A stretch of DNA of 64,000 nucleotides. It comes from an uncultured Eubacterium sp. (GTDB lineage: Bacteria; Bacillota; Clostridia; Lachnospirales; Lachnospiraceae). The stretch lies in contig CAKRGF010000002.1 in the NCBI GenBank assembly GCA_934322085.1, forward strand, positions 79,228 to 143,227. The letters run 5' to 3'. The notes below the pieces were generated by a model. That model did no database searches, was not told where the DNA came from, and worked only from the letters and a program-made list of their open reading frames with translations. Shown here piece by piece: positions 9,074 to 17,715 of the stretch. The translations under genes were made by a program, and so were the position numbers. The first letter of the stretch is position 1; the number at the start of each line of letters is the position of its first letter.

Positions 9074-9760
9074 ATGAACGAATTACAGAAACAATTATTT
9101 ACCCTGCAGGACCCTTCTTACTTAGAATTTCACAGTAAACTGATTCCATCAATTGAAAAGAACAGAATCATCGGCATCCGCACCCCTGTACTGCGCTCGT
9201 TTGCCAAAGATTTTAAAGGTACCAAAGAGGCAGAAAACTTTCTAAAAGAACTGCCCCACCATTATTATGAAGAAAATAATCTTCATATGATACTAATTTC
9301 AGCAGAAAAAGACTATGAATCCTGTGTGCGGGAAATCAACCGTTTTCTTCCCTATATCAACAACTGGGCAACGTGTGATTTACCGGCACCCGGCGTATTT
9401 AAGAAACATAAATCGGAACTGTATGAGGAAGTTCTAAACTGGATTTCATCAAATGACACATACACCATCCGATATGGCATCGGCATCCTGCTGCGGCTAT
9501 ATCTGGACGCCGATTTCTCAGAGAAACATTTGGCACTTGTCGCCAAAATCCGCTCAGAAGAATATTACGTCAATATGATGATTGCGTGGTATTTTGCCAC
9601 CGCGCTTGCCAAGCAGTGGGACGCAGCCATTCCTTATCTGGAAAAGAAAAAGCTTTCTGACTGGGTTCACAAGAAATCGATTCAGAAAGCTATCGAAAGC
9701 TACCGCATTACAAAGGAACAGAAAGAATATTTACGAACCCTGAAAAAAATGGTATACTAG
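9074..9760 (+). CDS. DNA alkylation repair protein, AlkD-like
   Basis: 228 residues of HEAT-like helical repeats, the usual size for this family (about 220-240). Recognisable stretches are IRTPVLRSFAKDFKG, a FLPYINNWATCDL segment, and the conserved YVNMMIAWYFATALAK helix with tryptophan and aspartate positions typical of AlkC/AlkD-like glycosylases that remove positively charged alkylated bases. Preceded by GGAGGT. It stands in the same orientation as the carbamate kinase gene 47 nt downstream, with no visible functional link. Confidence 0.8.
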   Translation: MNELQKQLFTLQDPSYLEFHSKLIPSIEKNRIIGIRTPVLRSFAKDFKGTKEAENFLKELPHHYYEENNLHMILISAEKDYESCVREINRFLPYINNWATCDLPAPGVFKKHKSELYEEVLNWISSNDTYTIRYGIGILLRLYLDADFSEKHLALVAKIRSEEYYVNMMIAWYFATALAKQWDAAIPYLEKKKLSDWVHKKSIQKAIESYRITKEQKEYLRTLKKMVY

Positions 9761-9807
9761 TTACATCTTTAATTGTGATAAAAATTACCGGATGGAGGTT
9801 ACGATTC

Positions 9808-10731
9808 ATGAAAGAAAAAAGAATTGTTGTTGCTCTCGGACGAAATGCCTTTGGTGAGACATTTCCGGAGCAGAAAAAAAACGTAAAAAAGGCAGCTCAG
9901 GCAATTGCCGATTTAGTAGAGCAGAAATATCAGATTGTAATTACCCACAGTAACGGGCCTCAGGTCGGCATGATTCAGACTGCCATGACTGAATTTGCCC
10001 GTTTGGATAACGATAAAAATTATACCGTTGCACCAATGTCTCTCTGTGGTGCTATGAGTGAGGGTTATATCGGATACGATTTGCAGAACGCCATTCGTAC
10101 CGAATTGTTAGACCGCGGTATTTTTAAACCGGTTTCTACGATTATTACACAGGTTCGTGTAGACCCGTTTGACAAGGCATTCAACCACCCGACCAAAGTA
10201 ATTGGACGTGTTATGACGCGTGAAGAAGCCGATGCCGAGGAAGAAAAGGGAAATCATGTCGTACCGGAAGGAGACGGTTTCCGCCGTATCATCGCTTCTC
10301 CAAAACCGGTTGATATTTATGAAATTGATGCAATCGAAGCACTTTTAGATGCCGGACAGATTGTCATTGCAGCCGGCGGCGGTGGAATCCCAGTTATGGA
10401 ACAGGGAACTACATTAAAGGGTGCCAGTGCCGTCATTGAAAAAGACTACACTGCTGCAAAACTTGCCGATATGGTAGATGCTTCCCATCTTATGATTCTG
10501 ACTTCCAAAGAACAGATGGAAACCGCTGACGGCCAGGCAATTGGTAAAATCAGCGTAAGCGATGCCATTTCCTTAATTGATGAAAATCACTTTGATGCCA
10601 TCACGACATTACCAAAAGTTGATGCCAGCGTATCTTTCGTTTCCTCCGGTGAGGGACGAACCGCTATTATTACAAAGCTTGAGAACGCTTATCAGGGGAT
10701 TAAGGAGAGAATCGGGACGATTATTAAGTAG
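9808..10731 (+). CDS. arcC: Carbamate kinase
   Basis: 307 residues, normal length. Amino-acid-kinase fold with HSNGPQVG, YDLQNAIRTELL, VDPFDKAF, the EEAD insertion, VPEGDGFRRIIASPKP, IAAGGGGIPV and the KDYTAAKLA nucleotide-binding lysine. Catalyses carbamoyl phosphate + ADP to ATP + carbamate. Start chosen at the ATG at 9808, with GGAGG 10 nt upstream, rather than an in-frame ATG 33 nt earlier. The first phosphate-binding loop reads ALGRNAF where the family normally has ALGGNAL. No arginine deiminase or ornithine transcarbamylase gene is next to it, so its pathway (arginine, agmatine or purine fermentation) cannot be told. Confidence 0.85.
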   Translation: MKEKRIVVALGRNAFGETFPEQKKNVKKAAQAIADLVEQKYQIVITHSNGPQVGMIQTAMTEFARLDNDKNYTVAPMSLCGAMSEGYIGYDLQNAIRTELLDRGIFKPVSTIITQVRVDPFDKAFNHPTKVIGRVMTREEADAEEEKGNHVVPEGDGFRRIIASPKPVDIYEIDAIEALLDAGQIVIAAGGGGIPVMEQGTTLKGASAVIEKDYTAAKLADMVDASHLMILTSKEQMETADGQAIGKISVSDAISLIDENHFDAITTLPKVDASVSFVSSGEGRTAIITKLENAYQGIKERIGTIIK

Positions 10732-10763
10732 TTTGAATGAAACAACATTAAGTTTTTTAGCTG

Positions 10764-10906
10764 CCATAAAATAACAGAAACATTTGCGTTTCGTGGGCAC
10801 TTTCGTTTGTTGAGCTGCGTAGCAGCAGGGGTACTGAAACTACCAGTACCGCCTGCTGACGCGCTCAAACCCACTCACCGCAAATGTTTCTGTTGTTTTA
10901 TTGGTA
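10764..10906. repeat. Structured intergenic repeat, copy 1
   Basis: About 143-bp nearly closed hairpin. The outer stem pairs 10768-10788 with 10879-10899 (TAAAATAACAG.../...CTGTTGTTTTA). Inner stems are CAGCAGG/CCTGCTG and GGTACTG/CAGTACC around the loop AAACTAC. It shares its core (CGTGGGCACT, TGCGTAGC, ACTGAAACTACCAG, CTCAAA) with copy 2 at 19958-20108, while the stem sequences differ in a compensatory way. No ORF. It lies just past carbamate kinase and could also act as its terminator. Identity unknown. Confidence 0.75.
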
Positions 10907-11036
10907 TCTAAAAATATTATATTCTGTTTCACTCAAATCACTTAATCCACAACACCACCAACTCCCTCATCTCATCATAATCTCAATATTTCGATTGATA
11001 AGAACCCCAAAACTTTGTGCGATTGCGTAGATATGT

Positions 11037-11164
11037 CACAGCAGGTTTTATTGTGTAACAAAGAAAGCAGTTATCAACCGAGCGAGAAACTTTATTCGCG
11101 AATGCGAATCTTTTGTTTCGAGCCGATTGATAACTGCTTTCTTTTATTACAAAAACCTACTGTG
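11037..11164 (-). terminator. Long hairpin 3' of the M15 peptidase gene
   Basis: Inverted repeat of 128 nt. Arms 11060-11080 and 11124-11144 match almost perfectly (AAAGAAAGCAGTTATCAA), the outer extension CACAGCAGGTTTT/AAAACCTACTGTG pairs 11037-11049 with 11152-11164, and an inner TTCGC/GCGAA caps it. It begins 8 nt after the stop of the leftward peptidase gene. It is probably an extended terminator or a palindromic repeat element. Nothing else is seen in 10907-11036. Confidence 0.55.
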
Positions 11165-11171
11165 CCATTTT

Positions 11172-12395
11172 CTACTTCATATAGAAGTGCTGGTAATCTT
11201 TACAGTCTTCCCAGTCACCGCCCCACAAAAAGCCATTTCTCTTAAAGATTTTATATGCCATGTCTTTTTTGTGAATCATTTTATCTTTATGCTCTCCCTT
11301 ACACAATGTTATATCACGTTCAAGATACTCGGTTGCATTTTTCGGGAAATAGCCATCTTCCCTGACGTAAGGATTCATCAGCGGATTGATATCAATTGCC
11401 ATACCAAGAGCGTGTTTTGACAGTTCGTCGCGCCCCTCAACCGTGCGGTAATTGAATGCCGATGTGTTATTTGCCTCCATGGATGCTTCATCGTCCCCGT
11501 CAAAATCATCCACAAGGCGCACCCGCTCAATCGGATATTCCCATTTGTAAAGCTGGTAAAATGCCCGCATGACAGGATATGCAATTTTTTGGTTTACCAC
11601 CAGTTCACCTTCTTGAATCTGACCTTGGAAATCATAGTGGATAATTCGCACATAACGAAGTTCATCCAGCGAAATATCGGGATTTTCACGGTACGAAACT
11701 CCTATCATTTTTTCCTTTACATATTCCGGCAAAATGGCACTGTTAAAGCCCTCTTTGTAGACTTTGTAAGTTCCCACATATTTGCGTGTCTGCAATAATT
11801 GATACAGATAAAATACCGTAAACAATAAGACAACAGCCTCGTAAACATGGCGGACCGAGCCGATTCCAACAAAAGTCAAAAGGAAAATAAAAATTCTTGC
11901 AAATACGGTGACCCACCAGCCAAACTGCATTCTCCGGTTGGTACTTACATTTGCCATGTTATCCGAAACATTTACCGTCATGTAAATCATGATATATTCC
12001 ATCCAAATTTCAAACACAAAGGCAAAGAAATATAAACTGAGGGAAGACAAAATTAAGGCTCCCCCATTCACATAAAACGGAATGACGCGAAGGGCAACGG
12101 AACACCCTCCTGCCAAAACAGCTAACAGTGCACCAAACCAGAATTTTTTGTTATGTTTCACAAACATAAATGCACCAACAAGCACTAGTAAACAGCCAAT
12201 AACATCCGGCAGTAAGTCCACCTGCAAATTATGTCCTAAAATATTCTGCGTTACATACTGCTGTATTCTTGGGTGAATATCAATTCCATGATAAAGCCCT
12301 ATAGGCTGTATAAAATCCGGATATGAAATGCCGCTTCCCACCATAAAGTCAACGCCGGTAAACAACAATCCAATTGCGATCAATATGATTGCCAT
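11172..12395 (-). CDS. Membrane protein with C-terminal M15 (VanY/endolysin-type) peptidase domain
   Basis: About 407 residues. The N-terminal half carries six or seven hydrophobic helices (for example MAIILIAIGLLFTGVDFMV, PDVIGCLLVLVGAFMF, FARIFIFLLTFVGIG). The C-terminal half is an M15-like zinc peptidase with the HxxxxxxD ligand pair in SKHALGMAIDINPL and the last histidine in DYQHF after GGDW. The likely reaction is cleavage of peptidoglycan stem peptides (D-Ala carboxypeptidase or L-Ala-D-Glu type). Start set at the ATG ending at 12395, with TTAGGAGG 7 nt upstream. Last gene of the ABC cluster, 31 nt after the DUF6472-like gene. A membrane-tethered M15 enzyme with this many helices is not the usual arrangement. 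Confidence 0.75.
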   Translation of the reverse strand: MAIILIAIGLLFTGVDFMVGSGISYPDFIQPIGLYHGIDIHPRIQQYVTQNILGHNLQVDLLPDVIGCLLVLVGAFMFVKHNKKFWFGALLAVLAGGCSVALRVIPFYVNGGALILSSLSLYFFAFVFEIWMEYIMIYMTVNVSDNMANVSTNRRMQFGWWVTVFARIFIFLLTFVGIGSVRHVYEAVVLLFTVFYLYQLLQTRKYVGTYKVYKEGFNSAILPEYVKEKMIGVSYRENPDISLDELRYVRIIHYDFQGQIQEGELVVNQKIAYPVMRAFYQLYKWEYPIERVRLVDDFDGDDEASMEANNTSAFNYRTVEGRDELSKHALGMAIDINPLMNPYVREDGYFPKNATEYLERDITLCKGEHKDKMIHKKDMAYKIFKRNGFLWGGDWEDCKDYQHFYMK

Positions 12396-12425
12396 AGTTT
12401 CGCCTCCTAACAATTCATTTACCAA

Positions 12426-12599
12426 TCAATTCTGCTTTCTCACTATTTTGTATTCATCATCCGTCTGATAATATGGACAGGACTGATACGATGAACCTAA
12501 AAATCTTGCCATTTCATCTTCGTCCAAATTGACATCACATTCTGCATAGCCATCATCGTCATAAACGTAAAAGGCACAAAACTCACAATTAGTAACCAT
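12426..12599 (-). CDS. Small four-cysteine protein, DUF6472-like
   Basis: 57 residues. It begins MVTNCEFCAFYVYDDDGY, continues with CDVNLDEDEMARFL and SCPYYQTDDEYKIVRKQ, and has cysteines at 5, 8, 21 and 41. This matches my memory of a very widespread small Lachnospiraceae protein (DUF6472). The four cysteines could bind zinc or an iron-sulfur cluster; the function is unknown. AAGGAG stands 8 nt before the ATG. The start overlaps the 3' end of the upstream permease gene by 11 bp, so it is part of that operon. Confidence 0.8.
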   Translation of the reverse strand: MVTNCEFCAFYVYDDDGYAECDVNLDEDEMARFLGSSYQSCPYYQTDDEYKIVRKQN

Positions 12600-13716
12600 A
12601 ACAGTCTCTCCTTCTTCTCCATATATTAACTAAAAAAAGCAAGGTGCCGGCAAAAATCAATTCAAAAATCTGCCACACGCCGCCAAAGGCTGCATTTAAA
12701 AAATAATACGGCAGACAAAAATACGACAAAATGCGTACCCATGGAATCAGCACCGGCAAATTCAAAAATACCGGTGTAAACAATACGCTGATACACAAAT
12801 AAAACAGCGCAAAGAGCCAAATGACACCTTCTTTTACCTGAATTGCAGATAATAAATCACAAAACAGTACCACTATTATATCATAAATCAGTAGAGAAGC
12901 AATTTCTTTTATTGTTAAAAACGAAATTCCGCATAAAAGCTCGGACAAAATTCCTGAAATTGTCATTAGAACTACCGGCACCGCAATCGAAAAAAGCGGC
13001 ATCTCTCTGCGCCATTTTCCATTTACTACAAAAGGAATCTGTTTTCCACAATCTTTTCTGTAGAGGGCAAGCCCACAGAATCCGGCAAGCAGAATCAAAA
13101 AAGCCACACCACCATGTAATGGTGCCAAAAGATAGTCTCCCATCTGTTTTTTTGCAAAGTTCTGCTTGTTTATTTCCATCGTAAATGTTTGCTGCTTTGC
13201 CAAATTATCCTTATATTTTTGCGAAATCTCCCCTTTTTCAATTTCATGTGATTCAAAAAGTCCGGATTGTGCAATGTAATCCTCAAGCATCTGTCTTCCG
13301 TACACGCGGAACACACTGCTTATCACAGCCTCTCTCGCAATCAGAAAAAAGGCATTTCCCTCACTGTTGTATTGCTTAATGCATTTTTCATACTGCCCAT
13401 TTTCATATTGCTTTTTAAGTGTATCCGGTAACACATAACCACACGTCAAATCCCCCTTTCGGATTTTTTGAATCATGTCCTTCTCGGAAGATATTTCACA
13501 AAACATAATCATACCGGTTTTACTAAGAAGTTCCTCCTGAATTTCCCGAATAAACACATTGTCTTTGTCTGCCACAATTCCCACTTTAACTTTTGTAGAC
13601 TTTTGATGTACCGCATAGGAATATAAATAAGTAAAAAAAGGCAGGGCAATCAGCAGAAACAAAAAGAATTTCTGGCACAAAAAGCGTTTGGTATATTTTT
13701 TCAGCCATATTCTCAT
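12589..13716 (-). CDS. ABC-2 type permease with large external domain (second subunit)
   Basis: About 375 residues. One N-terminal helix (LFLLIALPFFTYLYSYAV), an outside domain of about 170 residues (VKVGIVADKDNVFI...), then five or so helices (GGVAFLILLAGFCGLALY to the end). This is the layout of ABC-2/YhgE-like exporter permeases. Start placed at the ATG ending at 13716, which overlaps the stop of the first permease as ATGA; the longer upstream reading frame lies inside that gene. Substrate unknown. Works with the sister permease and the ATPase at 16498-17169. Confidence 0.8.
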   Translation of the reverse strand: MRIWLKKYTKRFLCQKFFLFLLIALPFFTYLYSYAVHQKSTKVKVGIVADKDNVFIREIQEELLSKTGMIMFCEISSEKDMIQKIRKGDLTCGYVLPDTLKKQYENGQYEKCIKQYNSEGNAFFLIAREAVISSVFRVYGRQMLEDYIAQSGLFESHEIEKGEISQKYKDNLAKQQTFTMEINKQNFAKKQMGDYLLAPLHGGVAFLILLAGFCGLALYRKDCGKQIPFVVNGKWRREMPLFSIAVPVVLMTISGILSELLCGISFLTIKEIASLLIYDIIVVLFCDLLSAIQVKEGVIWLFALFYLCISVLFTPVFLNLPVLIPWVRILSYFCLPYYFLNAAFGGVWQIFELIFAGTLLFLVNIWRRRRDCYGY

Positions 13717-14903
13717 GCAATGCCACCCCTCTTTCTCTTCATGCGCCACAAGGCAAGACAAAAGAGGCAGACTCCATACATAAGTACATAAATAAGCGAT
13801 GGTGAAAAAATCTGTCCTTTCATTTCTGCATGCAGCAAACCAACGAAAACTCCTCCCGGCAGTATTTTCCCAATGCTTACAAGAATTTTGGGCAGCATGT
13901 AGTCCGGGAATGCACCGCCAAGCAGCACAAACTGCACCACAGCAAATACAAAGAGAAACAGTAACTGCCCGGCATTTGCCCTGCCATATGGAACAACACA
14001 GGCAAGCAGACATGCTGTACAAAAACTACTAAGGGCAAACCCACACATATTAAGCATCGTCACCTTTACCCCTAAAAAGGCCGCAAATCCGTAGAATCCG
14101 GCAGTCATACAGACAAACAAAACACCACCATTTAACAAAACATCAAAAAAAAGCGTATCCACTGGGTTTATTTTCTTTCCCTTCAATAAGCCAAGCAATA
14201 CCGCTGTCGGACGCTCCCGCAGAGAAATCAACATCGCTCCCATAAGAGTCAAAAGTGTCACCATAATTCCAAGAAAAATACGCGTAATATCTTTCATACC
14301 GGAAGCTGATTTCACCGTCTTCTCGTGAAACAAAGTTTCCTGCCGCAGCACAAAACGAATATAATTGCGGTTCATATCCATCGCTACAGTCTTCATACTT
14401 CCCTGTCTGCCATACTTTGCATATAACTGATATGCTGCATAGTCACCGGCTTTTGCTGTCAACACAAAAGAAACTGCCGAATCCACCAGTTCCTCCATCA
14501 ATGCACTTTCAATTGTGGGTGTTTTAGCCGTTGTTATATGGACGGAGGTTTTTTCGTTCCGATATATTTTCTCCAATAAATTTTCCGGCAGCGTAACATA
14601 AGCCGCCACCTTTCCTTCATCCAACTGCTCTTTTGCCTCTGTCTCACTCAATTCCCGGAACTCACATAAGGCTTTCGTATCTGCCATATTGCTGACATAC
14701 TCAAATAACCCTCGCTCCATAAATCCTTTTTCCGGCACAACAACTCCAATATGTATTTTACTGTTTTCCGAAATTGCAGACAAACAAACAAAAAATACAG
14801 TCAAAAGAACCGCCATAGACAAGAAAATGACAGGGAGGACCATAACGGTCCTCTTTGCCATTTTCTTAAGATAACATATTTTGTAGGAATTACAAAGTGT
14901 CAT
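13713..14903 (-). CDS. ABC-2 type permease with large external domain (first subunit)
   Basis: About 396 residues with the same plan as the next gene: N-terminal helix (VMVLPVIFLSMAVLLTVFFVCL), external domain (IHIGVVVPEKGFMERGLFEYV... to about residue 200), then six C-terminal helices. The start is taken at the ATG ending at 14903, with GAGGA just upstream inside the 3' end of the preceding gene. Alternative ATGs lie 6 and 12 nt earlier. Two non-identical half-permeases plus one ATPase suggest a heterodimeric exporter. Substrate not deducible. Confidence 0.8.
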   Translation of the reverse strand: MTLCNSYKICYLKKMAKRTVMVLPVIFLSMAVLLTVFFVCLSAISENSKIHIGVVVPEKGFMERGLFEYVSNMADTKALCEFRELSETEAKEQLDEGKVAAYVTLPENLLEKIYRNEKTSVHITTAKTPTIESALMEELVDSAVSFVLTAKAGDYAAYQLYAKYGRQGSMKTVAMDMNRNYIRFVLRQETLFHEKTVKSASGMKDITRIFLGIMVTLLTLMGAMLISLRERPTAVLLGLLKGKKINPVDTLFFDVLLNGGVLFVCMTAGFYGFAAFLGVKVTMLNMCGFALSSFCTACLLACVVPYGRANAGQLLFLFVFAVVQFVLLGGAFPDYMLPKILVSIGKILPGGVFVGLLHAEMKGQIFSPSLIYVLMYGVCLFCLALWRMKRKRGGIA

Positions 14904-16440
14904 TTTCATCCTCATAACTGTCTGTATAACTGTCAGTAGTTAAAGAAGCATCCACATCATCATCGGACGAATACACATCACTCAATCCCGATGTATCCAA
15001 TGAAGGTGGACTGAATAAGGAACTAATATCATTAAGAAGTCCCCATTTGCCTAAAATATTCTGCAGATTAGTCTTCATGTCACTCTGATACTGAGTCAAA
15101 GTTGACTGTAAGGTATCCGCTGTCACAACCTGCTCTTCACCAGCAGGCATTTTTACTTCACCGTCAAGAGCAGCAAACGAGTATTCCATTCCAAAGGTAT
15201 TCGTGCCTGCTCCCCCCTGGTCAACCGATACATCTTTAAAATCAAGGGTAATGCTGTTACCTTTTTCTAAGTTTTTCACACTTCCGCTGCATGACATTTT
15301 CATCTCATCCGAATCATACGATTTTACGGAAGCAGACATTGTAAGTGCATTATTATTCTTCGTGTCGAGGGATTCTTTCACTTCTGTTGAAGCAATTTCT
15401 GTGCCCATGCTCGAAACAACCATTTTAATTGTATCTTCGCATACATCACCTTTTTTACCCTGAAGATTATAAGTAACTGTTCCAATAGAAGAACCATTCT
15501 GTGCTAAGGACAACTCAACATTTGCTGTGTTCTGGGCATCATTATCTGCAAATGTACCATGAACATCTAATTTAACACCGGCAACCGTCACAGATGTTTT
15601 GAATCCTGTCAAATTACCGTCAGTGCCCTCCACCGTTACAATAATATCCTGTGTGTAAGATGTAATCTGTGGGACAATCATACCAACTCCGCTGGCAATC
15701 GTTCCTTTTGACATACCAAGTTTTTCTTCAATCTTACCAAGTGTCTCTGACTGGCTGCTTACATAATCACGGAACTTATTTACAAACTCATCCAGTGAAA
15801 CTTTTGTAATCTTAATCTGATAACCATTATCTGCTTTTTCACATTCTGTGCTGTCATACAAAGCATCTCCCTGCTCCTCTAAGAAAGTGGAAAATGTCTC
15901 CTGCAAATCCGGTAGGACTGCTAAAACGGCAGAAATACTATTCAAAGCTTCCTGACTGTCATTATCCGATGCCGTAATGCTGAATGTCTTGTTTGGAATC
16001 AGCTCCGGCAGAGAAAATGCTGCTTTCTTTTCCTCTAATGAGCCATAGGCTTCTGCCGATAACTGACTGCCATCTTTAGAAAGGGCAATCTTTGCGGATG
16101 CTTTTTTGTTGTTTACATCCAGTGATAAACCAGCACCCATTTCCATACCAGACAAATCAACAGAAGAATCCGATGACTGGATATCTTTTATTTTGTAGTT
16201 GATATCCATTCCTTTGTCTAACATAGCCTGAGATAACTCATCAAGACCAAGCTGCTTGCTCACTGCTGACTGTGTCATCTTTTCTGGTGCCTGTTTCAAA
16301 AGGTCAAATGCTTTCTTCTTTGTCGAACCAAATAATGTACCGGTAGCTGCCAGTACAATTCCCGTCGTCACGACTCCGACAACAACAACGATTGCAATAA
16401 TTAACGCAATCAGTTTCCCCTTACTCTTCTTCTTTTCCAT
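14890..16440 (-). CDS. Membrane-anchored LppX/LolA-like repeat protein of the ABC cluster
   Basis: About 516 residues. A lysine-rich start and one helix (LIALIIAIVVVVGVVTTGIVLAA) anchor a long beta-rich outside part with recurring patterns such as LSLDVNNKKASAKIALSKDGSQLSAEAYG-type strands. These resemble the LolA/LppX half-barrel lipid carriers and clostridial DUF6583-type proteins. The C-terminal tail is very acidic (SSDDDVDASLTTDSYTD). Start at the ATG ending at 16440, with GGAGG 5 nt upstream. It sits between ATPase and permeases and overlaps the first permease by 14 nt, so it is very likely an accessory, perhaps a substrate-handling subunit. Role inferred, not known. Confidence 0.55.
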   Translation of the reverse strand: MEKKKSKGKLIALIIAIVVVVGVVTTGIVLAATGTLFGSTKKKAFDLLKQAPEKMTQSAVSKQLGLDELSQAMLDKGMDINYKIKDIQSSDSSVDLSGMEMGAGLSLDVNNKKASAKIALSKDGSQLSAEAYGSLEEKKAAFSLPELIPNKTFSITASDNDSQEALNSISAVLAVLPDLQETFSTFLEEQGDALYDSTECEKADNGYQIKITKVSLDEFVNKFRDYVSSQSETLGKIEEKLGMSKGTIASGVGMIVPQITSYTQDIIVTVEGTDGNLTGFKTSVTVAGVKLDVHGTFADNDAQNTANVELSLAQNGSSIGTVTYNLQGKKGDVCEDTIKMVVSSMGTEIASTEVKESLDTKNNNALTMSASVKSYDSDEMKMSCSGSVKNLEKGNSITLDFKDVSVDQGGAGTNTFGMEYSFAALDGEVKMPAGEEQVVTADTLQSTLTQYQSDMKTNLQNILGKWGLLNDISSLFSPPSLDTSGLSDVYSSDDDVDASLTTDSYTDSYEDENDTL

Positions 16441-16497
16441 TTTTTCCTCCATTTTCCTACATAGGTAAGCTTCTTTTTTGAATTGTTTCTATGATAA

Positions 16498-17169
16498 TCA
16501 GCCTTGAATCCATTTCATGAGTTCTAAACTGTTTATCTTTTTATCTAATGTAACAACATTCCCATGGCGGATTCCATACAAAGAATCGCAAAAAGCAATT
16601 TCCGACATTTCATGAGATGTTATTATAACACTTTTTCCTTCCTTTGTAAAATTCTTTATCAAGCGAAGTATTTCATTCTTCGCCGTTAAATCAAGTGCTG
16701 CTCCCGGTTCATCCATTACTAAGACATCCGGATCACCAGCCAGTGCACAGCAGATACTGAGTCTTTTTTTCATGCCGCCGGATAACTTTTTGACTAGTTT
16801 TTTATAAATTTTATGCATGCCGAATTGAAATAACCACCCGTCTTCCAAATCTTTCTGCAGACACGCTTTGTCTTTAGCATACCATAATTCAAGATTGTCT
16901 TTTACTGTCAAATCCTCAAATAGTGGATTTTCCTGTGGTACATAGCCGACATACTCCGAAAGAAATGATGTATCAACTACTTTCCCATTCCACAATACAG
17001 TCCCAAAATCCGGCTTAAGAGCACCAACTATAATTTTTAGAAGTGTCGATTTTCCGGCTCCATTAGCCCCTACAAAGCACACGCTCTCTCCATCTTTTAT
17101 GGTAATTGAAACATCTTGTAAAACTTCATTCTTTCGATAGGATTTTTGTAATTTTTCCAGTTCAAGCAC
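16498..17169 (-). CDS. ABC transporter ATP-binding protein
   Basis: 223 residues. Walker A GANGAGKST, Q-loop YVPQENPLF, signature LSGGMKKRLSICCALAG, Walker B VLVMDEPGAALD, switch histidine ITSHE. Start taken at the GTG ending at 17169: GGGAGG lies 9 nt upstream and the codon falls within the last residues of the PAP2 gene (8-nt overlap). Supplies energy to the two ABC-2 permeases encoded after the LolA-like protein. The DEPGAALD loop has PGA where PTS is usual, a small deviation. Confidence 0.9.
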   Translation of the reverse strand: MLELEKLQKSYRKNEVLQDVSITIKDGESVCFVGANGAGKSTLLKIIVGALKPDFGTVLWNGKVVDTSFLSEYVGYVPQENPLFEDLTVKDNLELWYAKDKACLQKDLEDGWLFQFGMHKIYKKLVKKLSGGMKKRLSICCALAGDPDVLVMDEPGAALDLTAKNEILRLIKNFTKEGKSVIITSHEMSEIAFCDSLYGIRHGNVVTLDKKINSLELMKWIQG

Positions 17170-17704
17170 GGCTTCTTTCCTCCCATTTTTTTCTGCCTTT
17201 TGTGACAATCCAATAAGCCAAAAAGCCAAGAATCAGACCAAAGAGTATACCCGCCAGTATATCCGTCGGATAATGCACATAAAAATACAATCTTGTGCAG
17301 CCCATGATAAAAGCAAACAAAAGCGCTGCCACTCCCATCTTTCGATGATTCATAAAGATTGCCATTGCCGCCGCAAAGGAGGAAAGGGAGTGTCCGGATG
17401 GGAATGAATAATCCTTTGGGTTCTGAATCAGCAGATTAACCGACGGATTCCGCCAGCACGGTCTCGGTCTTGCCACCAATGGTTTTAAGGTCACATTTCC
17501 CACAAGAAGAGAAAATAATAACGCAAGTAAAACCGATATGCCAATCCATCGCGTCTTTTTATAAGCAGCAAGACAAAGCCCCAAAACAATCCAGATTAAA
17601 CCGCCCTCTCCAAGGAATGTGATTACCTTGAACAAAACAGTTAAAAAGTCATTTTGTATCGACTGAAACCAATTAAGAATTACGCTGTCAAACCAAGCTA
17701 CCAA
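17162..17704 (-). CDS. PAP2-family membrane phosphatase
   Basis: 180 residues, five or six hydrophobic helices. The three-part acid phosphatase signature is complete: KPLVARPRP, PSGHSLSSF, and TRLYFYVHYPTDILAG. Such proteins dephosphorylate lipid pyrophosphates (for example undecaprenyl pyrophosphate) or phosphatidate on the outer face of the membrane. TTG start with AAGGAG 6 nt upstream. Overlaps the ABC ATPase gene by 8 nt and follows the glycosidase-like gene by 11 nt, so it belongs to this envelope cluster. Confidence 0.88.
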   Translation of the reverse strand: MVAWFDSVILNWFQSIQNDFLTVLFKVITFLGEGGLIWIVLGLCLAAYKKTRWIGISVLLALLFSLLVGNVTLKPLVARPRPCWRNPSVNLLIQNPKDYSFPSGHSLSSFAAAMAIFMNHRKMGVAALLFAFIMGCTRLYFYVHYPTDILAGILFGLILGFLAYWIVTKGRKKWEERSRA

Positions 17705-17715
17705 AATGCTCTCCT

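Noticed and set aside
10764..10906. Group II intron, tRNA or riboswitch in the hairpin repeat
   Set aside because: No intron domain V or reverse transcriptase, no tRNA fold or anticodon arm, and the element lies downstream of a gene, not in a leader.
12589..14022. Longer 477-residue form of the second ABC-2 permease
   Set aside because: The extra N-terminal stretch lies within the first permease gene, is cysteine- and tryptophan-rich without domain character, and the ATG at 13716 forms a normal ATGA overlap.
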